Shown here piece by piece: positions 1 through 4,748 of a stretch of 6,070 nucleotides of DNA. The notes under the pieces are model-generated. The model saw only the letters and a program-made list of their open reading frames with translations. It was not told the DNA's origin and did no database searches. The position numbers and the translations under genes are program-made. Within the stretch, counting starts at the first letter, position 1. Each line of letters opens with the position of its first letter. This stretch comes from JBGTCD01 sp041749015. GTDB taxonomy: Bacteria; Bacteroidota; Bacteroidia; Cytophagales; Cyclobacteriaceae. Location: NCBI GenBank assembly GCA_041749015.1, contig JBGTCD010000065.1, positions 1 through 6,070 on the forward strand, in the 5' to 3' direction.

Positions 1-126
1 GACCATGGCATCCTGATGCGGCCCCTGGGCAACATCCTTTATATTGTTCCTCCTTATATCATTTCCAAAGGAGAATTGCACCGGATTTATGATGCTATAA
101 CCAAGTTCCTGCACAGTTTAAAATGA
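1..126 (+). CDS. bioA: Adenosylmethionine-8-amino-7-oxononanoate aminotransferase, C-terminal fragment
   Basis: This is the last 41 codons of a gene entering from the left edge, open from base 1 to a TGA at 124-126. The visible peptide contains LMRPLGNILYIVPPYIIS, which matches the C-terminal signature of the PLP-dependent enzyme BioA: an Arg-Pro pair followed by a hydrophobic strand and a PPYIIS-like segment. In BioA this Arg contacts the carboxylate of the 7-keto-8-aminopelargonate substrate. The enzyme transfers the amino group of S-adenosylmethionine to make 7,8-diaminopelargonate, the step before dethiobiotin synthetase in cytoplasmic biotin synthesis. The PLP lysine and most of the fold lie outside the window, so the assignment rests on this tail alone. 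Another class III aminotransferase is possible but less likely. Confidence 0.8.
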   Translation, partial: DHGILMRPLGNILYIVPPYIISKGELHRIYDAITKFLHSLK

Positions 127-172
127 TGAAAGTAGTGCTAAAAAATTATTCTGACTGCCTTAATCCAATCAC

Positions 173-553
173 ATGGAAAACAAAACGCTGATATTATACC
201 TCTGTGGAATTCACTCCCTGGGCTTTGGGGTGTTTCATCTGTTGTTCTGGAAGCTGTTCGGATGGAAAAAGGAACTGAAAACCCTTTCTCTTGTTAACAG
301 GGCCATTATGCAAATCGCCAATCTCCGCCTGGTATATCTTTTCGTTTTCGTAGCTTTTTTATGTTTTTGGTTCCCCGAGGAACTACACCAAACGGAATTG
401 GGAAGGGTATTTCTTATTGGTATGGCGTTGTTTTGGGCAGGGCGGACCATCGAACAATTTATATTTTTAAGGTTAAACCACATAGCGGGGCATTTCCTCA
501 CCTTTCTCTTCGTGGCCGGGAGTATACTTTTCCTGCTTCCGGTGATATTATAA
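173..553 (+). CDS. Small four-helix integral membrane protein of unknown function
   Basis: This is a 126-residue, very hydrophobic protein that I do not recognise. Four membrane segments can be seen at about residues 6-26, 53-67, 79-99 and 107-126, and the protein ends almost inside the last helix. A basic loop (KLFGWKKELK) follows helix 1. Histidines at 14 and 22 in helix 1 and the polar stretch AGRTIEQF in helix 3 are the only notable polar residues within the membrane. There is no signal peptide cleavage site and no known catalytic motif. The start ATG is 46 bases after the bioA stop and no strong ribosome binding site is visible, as is common in Bacteroidota. No terminator is seen between bioA and this gene, so read-through transcription is possible. 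The next gene follows on the same strand. Confidence 0.75.
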   Translation: MENKTLILYLCGIHSLGFGVFHLLFWKLFGWKKELKTLSLVNRAIMQIANLRLVYLFVFVAFLCFWFPEELHQTELGRVFLIGMALFWAGRTIEQFIFLRLNHIAGHFLTFLFVAGSILFLLPVIL

Positions 554-628
554 GATATGAAGTCTAGGTTGAGAAATATTGAATATTTAGGTAATTTGAA
601 ATTCGAGAGAAAAAATAAATTGACTGAA

Positions 629-1054
629 ATGGGAACCGTATTAATAGAAGAAATCTACGATGCGCCCAGGGAAAAGGTATGGAAAGCACTAACGGCAAAA
701 GAGGAGATGCGGCATTGGTATTTTGATCTCCCTGATTTTAAATTGGAGGTGGGTTTTGAATTTAGTTTTGAAGGAGAGGGGCGCTCAGGAGACAGGTACA
801 TTCACCTTTGTAGAATCACCGAAGTAGTACCTGGCAGTAGGGTCCAATACAGCTGGGAGTACCGGAATATTGAAGGGTCATCTACGGTTACTTTTGATTT
901 GGAAGCAGAAAATAATAGCACAAAAATTAAACTCACCCATGCAGGATTGGAAACCTTCCCTCAGGATAATCCTGACCTCAAGATCCAAAGTTTTGAAGGT
1001 GGTTGGAAAGCGATCATATCGGATTTGCTACCCAAATACCTTGAGAATGCCTGA
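629..1054 (+). CDS. AHSA1/SRPBCC-fold domain protein
   Basis: This is a 141-residue protein of the START/Bet v1-like (SRPBCC) superfamily, in the group named after the Activator of Hsp90 ATPase 1 homology domain. The opening EEIYDAPREKVWKALTAKEE followed by HWYF is the family's hallmark: beta strand, Pro, then the helix with the Val-Trp-x-Ala-Leu-Thr motif and an aromatic pair. Later pieces also fit: a GxxFSFEGEG-like strand, ITEVVPGSRVQYSW, STVTFDLE, TKIKLTHAGLE, and the C-terminal FEGGWKAIISDLLPKYL helix. Such proteins are cytoplasmic with a hydrophobic ligand cavity, and most lack a proven function. The frame is also open from an ATG at 557, three bases after the upstream stop. I prefer 629 because family members usually begin two to five residues before the first strand, and the extra 24 residues look like non-domain sequence. 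Function beyond fold is unknown. Confidence 0.85.
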   Translation: MGTVLIEEIYDAPREKVWKALTAKEEMRHWYFDLPDFKLEVGFEFSFEGEGRSGDRYIHLCRITEVVPGSRVQYSWEYRNIEGSSTVTFDLEAENNSTKIKLTHAGLETFPQDNPDLKIQSFEGGWKAIISDLLPKYLENA

Positions 1055-1141
1055 AGGCTATTTTCAGAATTCACTTAAAAATTAAACCCAAGGAATAAGC
1101 AAATAAATTGCACCTCGAATGAGATAAGTATTTTTCGGGGA

Positions 1142-1861
1142 TTAAAATATCCCTATCCGGTATTTCTTAAGCTCCTTGTCCAGACCCCTGGCATTCCCAC
1201 AGACCTGGTCCAGCAGTTTCCAGAATCTATGAGAATGATTTTTTTCCACGGTATGGCACAGCTCATGCAGGATCACGTAGTCGATCAAATGATCTGGCAA
1301 GCGCATCAGGTGAAGGGAAAGGTTGATATTGTCGCGAAAGCTGCAGCTACCCCAACGGGTTTTGGCATTTTTGATGGATATTGTTTGGTGTTTAAACCCA
1401 TGTAAGGCGGCCAATTCTCCTACTCTTTTTGGAAGTAATACCCGGGCTTCTTTTCGCAAGGCTTCCTCGATGCTTTTTTTAATGAATGTCTGTACCTCAG
1501 GTTGGGTGACATCCATATTTTCAGGGTAATAGACATGGATCAATCCGCCTTTAATATTTGATTTTAAAATATTAGATTGATGTTTTTGGAGCCACAGCTC
1601 ATGGTGGCGGGTCCGGTAGGGGGAATCCTCGCTAAACAAGGTGCTGCTCCTTTCGAGGGCTTTAATTTTTTTGAGGTGTTCCTGAACCCAGGTCTTTTTT
1701 GACAAAAGAAAAGTTCTTGCCTCCCTTAAAGAAGCGCCTCTCGGAACCGTAACACGAATTCCAGAATTGGGCTTCAGCGAAATCCTTATGTGTCGTGCTT
1801 TATGACTGGCACGAAAAGTTACCTTGCCGATGCCTTCTATTTCATGTTCCTCTAGTTGCAA
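1142..1861 (-). CDS. YgjP-like (DUF45, M48-type) zinc metallopeptidase
   Basis: This is a 239-residue protein of the YgjP/DUF45 family, related to SprT and WLM gluzincin-type peptidases. The zinc site is visible as HELCH at residues 199-203 (zinc ligands H199 and H203, catalytic E200), followed by KNHSHRFW, where H209 is the likely third ligand. The preceding RWGSC at 169-173 and NLSLHLMRLPDHLIDYVILHE are strongly conserved features of this family. The N-terminal half (roughly residues 10-110) carries the usual beta-rich segment, with RHIRISLKP and a TVPRGASLREA stretch. There is no signal peptide or membrane helix, so it is predicted to be cytoplasmic. Natural substrates of the family are poorly defined. 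It is convergent with the AHSA1 gene and lies just downstream of the tRNA terminator, so it probably has its own promoter between about 1862 and 1906. Confidence 0.9.
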   Translation of the reverse strand: MQLEEHEIEGIGKVTFRASHKARHIRISLKPNSGIRVTVPRGASLREARTFLLSKKTWVQEHLKKIKALERSSTLFSEDSPYRTRHHELWLQKHQSNILKSNIKGGLIHVYYPENMDVTQPEVQTFIKKSIEEALRKEARVLLPKRVGELAALHGFKHQTISIKNAKTRWGSCSFRDNINLSLHLMRLPDHLIDYVILHELCHTVEKNHSHRFWKLLDQVCGNARGLDKELKKYRIGIF

Positions 1862-1906
1862 TTAAATTTTGTTTACGGACAGTATAAAGATTAGTCGGGC
1901 AAAAAT

Positions 1907-1939
1907 AAAAAAAACCTCTTATCCCTGAGGAATAAGAGG
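1907..1939 (-). terminator. Rho-independent terminator after tRNA-Leu
   Basis: Read on the minus strand, an 8-bp perfect stem (CCTCTTAT pairing with ATAAGAGG, at 1932-1939 and 1915-1922) encloses a 9-base loop and is followed directly by eight T residues (1914 down to 1907). It begins 17 bases past the CCA end of the tRNA gene. It would stop transcripts of the tRNA, and any read-through from egtD, before the metallopeptidase gene. The plus-strand side has no T-run, so it works in one direction only. Confidence 0.85.
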
Positions 1940-1955
1940 AAAAAATAAGTTGCTC

Positions 1956-2042
1956 TGGTGCGCACGAGAGGAGTCGAACCTCCACACTAATTAAAGCACC
2001 ACCCCCTCAAGATGGCGTGTCTACCAATTCCACCACGTGCGC
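1956..2042 (-). tRNA. tRNA-Leu (anticodon GAG)
   Basis: The minus strand folds as a class II tRNA of 87 bases including an encoded CCA. The 7-bp acceptor stem is GCGCACG pairing with CGTGCGC, with discriminator A and then CCA at 1958-1956. The D-arm carries the leucine-type GTGGAATTGGTAGACAC. The anticodon stem CCATC/GGTGG closes the loop TTGAGGG, giving anticodon GAG (reads CUU/CUC Leu). A variable arm of about 15 bases follows, and the T-arm is GGAGG-TTCGACT-CCTCT. The long variable arm, A discriminator and D-arm sequence all fit leucine identity. It sits 52 bases after the egtD stop, on the same strand. Confidence 0.97.
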
Positions 2043-2055
2043 ATGAAATGATTGG

Positions 2056-2086
2056 CAAAAGTAATAAGGAAAGGGGAATTACACAA
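2056..2086 (-). promoter_or_regulatory. Bacteroidota-type promoter for tRNA-Leu
   Basis: On the minus strand, TACTTTTG (2063 down to 2056) is an exact match to the TAnnTTTG -7 element used by the primary sigma factor of Bacteroidota. A TTG (2086-2084, within ATTG) lies 20 bases upstream, inside the 17-23 base spacing known for the -33 element. Transcription would begin about 5-8 bases downstream, near 2050, leaving a short leader before the mature tRNA 5' end at 2042. The tRNA is therefore probably transcribed independently of egtD. Confidence 0.6.
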
Positions 2087-2094
2087 TTAATATG

Positions 2095-3036
2095 TTACCT
2101 ACACTCCCAGACGGCATCCACAAAATAAGCTTTTTGATCAAAGAAATTCTTAACCGGAGTGAAACCGGCCTGACTGGCCATTTCTTCTATTTCTTTTATT
2201 GAAAACTTCCTTGAAATTTCGGTATGAATGGGCTCCCACTGATCTATTTTAATTTCTTCCTGGCAGATGGTGACCACCTGGTCCCGGGTACTAACTAAAT
2301 AACTTCTGGCAATCCCTGAATTAGGATCATATACCGGATGGTGCAGAAAGGCGCTCAGGTCAAAATTTCCGCCTAATTCGGTGTTAATTCTTTTTAATAA
2401 ATTAAGGTTGAAATCTCTGGTCACGCCTTTGGAGTCATTATAGGCATCTTCAATCACCCGGGGGTCTTTTTTTAAATCAAAACCTATGCAAACCATATCA
2501 CCTTTATTGAGGCCCTGTTGTAGGGTTTTTAAAAAATTAATGGCTTTGTCGGCAAGAAAATTACCAATATTGCTGCCCATGAATAAGACTACTTTTTTTC
2601 GGGTATAATCGGTTTTTAGTTTTTTCAGAGCTTCAAAGTATTCATTCTTTAAGGGTTCCACAATAAGGTCAGGAATTTCAAGTTTCAACGAGACTTCCAA
2701 TTCCTTTAATACAGAACCGGAAATATCAATTGGGATGTATCTGAACTGCATACCCTGAGCCAAAAAATGCCGAAGCATGATTTTGGTTTTTTCCCCATCC
2801 CCGGCTCCAAATTCTATCAAATCAAATCCTGAACCCCTGTTTTTAAAAACTTCCAGCAAACCCTCCTTATGGGATTCTATGATTTCAAATTCACATCTGG
2901 TGAGATAGTATTCATCCAGCGTCATGATTTTTTGGAACAGCCGGTCACCCTCTGCATTATAAAAATATTTCGATAAAAGATACTTGGGCGAAGCTTTCAG
3001 GCCTTCAATGGTTTCTTTTCTGAATGGTTCTGTCAT
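2095..3036 (-). CDS. egtD: L-histidine N-alpha-methyltransferase (hercynine-forming)
   Basis: This is a 313-residue EgtD-family enzyme that uses three S-adenosylmethionine molecules to trimethylate the alpha-amino group of histidine, giving hercynine, in the cytoplasm. Family marks in order: DEYYLTRCE (41-49), SAM motif I IEFGAGDGEKT (74-84), IPIDIS (101-106), FMGSNIGN (152-159), FDLKKDP (186-192), AYNDSKGVTRDFN (198-210), and TEISRKF (272-278) near the C terminus. From memory of the mycobacterial enzyme, the histidine-binding Asn, Tyr, Glu and Ser (N166, Y206, E282, S284) correspond to N159, Y199, E273 and S275, all kept. The length is normal for the family (about 310-325). It begins 6 bases after the egtB stop, so the two are almost certainly cotranscribed and translationally close. 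The gene is complete. A different methyl acceptor is possible but not indicated. Confidence 0.95.
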   Translation of the reverse strand: MTEPFRKETIEGLKASPKYLLSKYFYNAEGDRLFQKIMTLDEYYLTRCEFEIIESHKEGLLEVFKNRGSGFDLIEFGAGDGEKTKIMLRHFLAQGMQFRYIPIDISGSVLKELEVSLKLEIPDLIVEPLKNEYFEALKKLKTDYTRKKVVLFMGSNIGNFLADKAINFLKTLQQGLNKGDMVCIGFDLKKDPRVIEDAYNDSKGVTRDFNLNLLKRINTELGGNFDLSAFLHHPVYDPNSGIARSYLVSTRDQVVTICQEEIKIDQWEPIHTEISRKFSIKEIEEMASQAGFTPVKNFFDQKAYFVDAVWECR

Positions 3037-3042
3037 CAGTAA

Positions 3043-4323
3043 TTAAATATGCCTGGCCAGCCTAAAACCTGTAAAGGCCCACCTCAGCTCGGGTTGAAAG
3101 AAATTACGATAGGTAGGCCGGATGTGGTCTTCAGGTGTAACAAAAGAGCCGCCTCTCAGCACCATCTGGTTGCTCATAAATTTACCATTGTACTCACCAA
3201 GGGCACCCTCCGGAGCCTTGTAATAGGGGTAGGGCAGATAGGCACTGCCTGTCCACTCCCATACATCCCCGATTAATTGAATATTGTCTCCTGTCTTAGG
3301 CATTGGTTCCAAAGCCTGGCGCCCAAGTAGATTGGTGTGTTTGGAAATTTCAGGACTGATTACCTGATGGGCAATCTCCCATTCCTGCTCGGTTGGGAGC
3401 CGATTTCCCGCCCAGCGTGCATAGGCATAGGCTTCATAATGACTGAGGTGGGTTACCGGAGCTGCTGGGTTTAAAGGCCTCATGCCGCCTTTTAGGTGGT
3501 AGGCATTCCAAATCCCGTCGATTTTTTTCCAGTATAGTGGGGCTTTGATTTCTTGCGCATTGACCCAGTCCCAACCATCGGCCAGCCAATGTGTGAAACG
3601 GGTATAACCACCATCTTCAATAAACTGAAAGTATTCGCCATTAGTCACCAGCCGGTCCATGATCTGAAAATCATGCACATAAACCTGATGCCGGCCCAGT
3701 TCATTATCAAAACTAAATCCGGCTCCTTCGAAGCCAATCCGGTAAAGACCACCGGGGATGTCAATAAAACCTAAAGCGGGTATTTGAGTTGTGTTATTTT
3801 GTTGTTCTTTAGGTAAATATTCAGGAAAGAGGGGATTATGACCTAAAATGTATTTAAGGTCATAATATAATAGCTCTTGATGTTGCTGCTCATGCTGAAG
3901 CCCTAGCTCCAATAGATTTTCGATACTTTCAGATTTTTCAGAAATATCCAGAAGTTCCTGGATATGAGCATCTACATAATCCCGGTATTGCAGGACTTCT
4001 TCCACTCCGGGCCGGGTGATATTACCCCGGTGAACCCGGTCAATCCGTTCGCCGACCGTTTCATAATAGCTATTGAAAACGAAGGAGAAATTTTTGTTGA
4101 ATAGTCGGTAATCAGGGAAATGAGCTTTTAAAATAAACTCCTCAAAAAACCAGGTTGTATGCCCTAGATGCCATTTGGGAGGGCTTACCTCCTGTGTCGG
4201 TTGTACAACATGGTCTTCATATGAAAGTGGGGCACAAATGTCACGGGTTTTGGTCCTGATTTTATTAAAGCGGACCGACCACATATTAACATCTATGGTC
4301 GCTGATTGATCTTTAAGTAGCAT
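3043..4323 (-). CDS. egtB: Ergothioneine biosynthesis sulfoxide synthase EgtB
   Basis: This is a 426-residue non-heme iron enzyme that couples O2 to C-S bond formation between hercynine and a thiol donor, giving a sulfoxide precursor of ergothioneine. The N-terminal DinB-type four-helix domain (about 18-160) carries the iron triad: H55 in HLGHTTWFFE, and H144 and H148 in QHEQQHQE. The C-terminal FGE-sulfatase-like domain (about 185-426) opens with FIDIPGGLYRIG and includes GDVWEWTG (352-359), RGGSF (390-394) and the terminal GFRLAR. Tandem tyrosines Y86-Y87 in FNSYYE lie 31-32 residues after the first iron His. As I recall, this is the spacing of the active-site Tyr pair in the cysteine-using EgtB of Chloracidobacterium. 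I infer that free cysteine rather than gamma-glutamylcysteine may be the donor. There is no fused methyltransferase, so it is not an OvoA-type fusion. It is followed by egtD after 6 bases. Confidence 0.94.
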   Translation of the reverse strand: MLLKDQSATIDVNMWSVRFNKIRTKTRDICAPLSYEDHVVQPTQEVSPPKWHLGHTTWFFEEFILKAHFPDYRLFNKNFSFVFNSYYETVGERIDRVHRGNITRPGVEEVLQYRDYVDAHIQELLDISEKSESIENLLELGLQHEQQHQELLYYDLKYILGHNPLFPEYLPKEQQNNTTQIPALGFIDIPGGLYRIGFEGAGFSFDNELGRHQVYVHDFQIMDRLVTNGEYFQFIEDGGYTRFTHWLADGWDWVNAQEIKAPLYWKKIDGIWNAYHLKGGMRPLNPAAPVTHLSHYEAYAYARWAGNRLPTEQEWEIAHQVISPEISKHTNLLGRQALEPMPKTGDNIQLIGDVWEWTGSAYLPYPYYKAPEGALGEYNGKFMSNQMVLRGGSFVTPEDHIRPTYRNFFQPELRWAFTGFRLARHI

Positions 4324-4368
4324 AATTACTTAAAGTTAATCAAGACAATTTAGTTCAAAAAGAAATGA

Positions 4369-4500
4369 TTATTCTTTATGGACCTCAACTTCTTTTAAGG
4401 TTTGGTCGGGTTTTTTTTCTGTTTTGAAAAACTTAAAATAAATAGGAGCATAAATTCCCAAAAAGAAAAATATCATCATCCAGATTGCGAATAAATACAT
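4369..4500 (-). CDS. Predicted 43-residue single-helix membrane protein
   Basis: This is a short open frame from ATG (4500-4498) to TAA (4371-4369). The translated product begins MYLFAIWMMIFFFLGIYAPI, giving one hydrophobic helix at about residues 3-22. A charged Lys/Glu-rich tail of about 21 residues follows, with KFFKTEKKPDQ and LKEVEVHKE. The clean split between a membrane helix and a hydrophilic tail argues for a real microprotein rather than chance. The likely topology is N-out with the basic flank (K23, K26, K29, K30) and tail in the cytoplasm. It lies 45 bases upstream of egtB on the same strand with no terminator between, so it may be the first gene of the egt transcript. I recognise no family and propose no function. 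A chance open frame in AT-rich DNA remains possible. Confidence 0.6.
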   Translation of the reverse strand: MYLFAIWMMIFFFLGIYAPIYFKFFKTEKKPDQTLKEVEVHKE

Positions 4501-4620
4501 AGTTGTAGTGGTTTATGATACAAAGATGGGCAAGATATATTGCGTTTGTCTTCATTGTTCAAGACAATACCCACTGAAGTAAGTTTTTTGGTTAATCAGA
4601 AGATTGTTTTCTGAATGGAT

Positions 4621-4644
4621 CCTATTTTGATAGGTTAAAATAGG
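4621..4644. repeat. Inverted repeat, possible operator
   Basis: A perfect 8-bp inverted repeat, CCTATTTT (4621-4628) and AAAATAGG (4637-4644), is separated by 8 bases. The spacer itself holds a second ATAGG (4630-4634), so the left CCTAT arm can pair with either of two right arms. It lies midway between the divergent small-protein/egtBD unit and the protease gene. There is no adjacent T-run of terminator type, so a protein-binding site is the better guess. Confidence 0.4.
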
Positions 4645-4648
4645 TTTG
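4641..4648 (+). promoter_or_regulatory. Candidate -7 promoter element for the S8 protease
   Basis: TAGGTTTG exactly matches the Bacteroidota -7 consensus TAnnTTTG on the plus strand, about 100 bases before the protease start. Its first four bases are also the end of the right arm of the inverted repeat. No TTG lies in the 17-23 base window upstream (the nearest are 11 and 34 bases away), so this is only half a promoter and the call is tentative. Confidence 0.3.
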
Positions 4649-4670
4649 AATTATTAATTCTTATTAATTC
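4648..4670. repeat. Tandem 10-bp direct repeat with palindrome
   Basis: TTATTAATTC occurs twice head to tail (4651-4660 and 4661-4670). The first copy, together with the preceding GAA, forms a 13-base palindrome, GAATTA-T-TAATTC (4648-4660). It lies directly downstream of the candidate -7 element, where transcription of the protease gene could start. It could be a regulator site, but in DNA this AT-rich a chance origin cannot be excluded. Confidence 0.4.
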
Positions 4671-4748
4671 GCATTCAATTAAAAGGTAATATCTATTTTT
4701 ACCATTAAACATTTTAGTGATTTTACGCTTTGTAAAACAAAACCTTCG

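Noticed and set aside
557..628. In-frame upstream extension of the AHSA1 protein to an ATG at 557
   Set aside because: The 24 added residues precede the usual first strand of the fold and resemble no part of it. The start at 629 gives the normal family N terminus, though 557 cannot be excluded.
1055..1141. Search for a bidirectional terminator between the convergent AHSA1 and metallopeptidase genes
   Set aside because: No stable stem followed by a T-run could be found on either strand in this 87-base gap.
1900..1907. Minus-strand TATTTTTG as a promoter -7 element for the metallopeptidase
   Set aside because: It matches TAnnTTTG, but it is a by-product of an A/T run overlapping the terminator tract and no TTG lies at the proper distance upstream, so it is not listed as a feature.
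3049..3774. Plus-strand open frames of about 75 codons inside egtB (3049-3276, 3553-3774)
   Set aside because: They are antisense to a well-conserved enzyme and show no domain, signal or context supporting expression.
3043..4323. Possibility that the sulfoxide synthase is an ovothiol enzyme (OvoA)
   Set aside because: OvoA normally carries a fused C-terminal methyltransferase domain and is about 700 residues long. This protein ends after the FGE-like domain and is paired with a genuine EgtD.
4521..4528. Minus-strand CATCTTTG as a promoter for the small protein and egtB
   Set aside because: It has one mismatch to the -7 consensus and no TTG at 17-23 bases upstream; the support is too weak.
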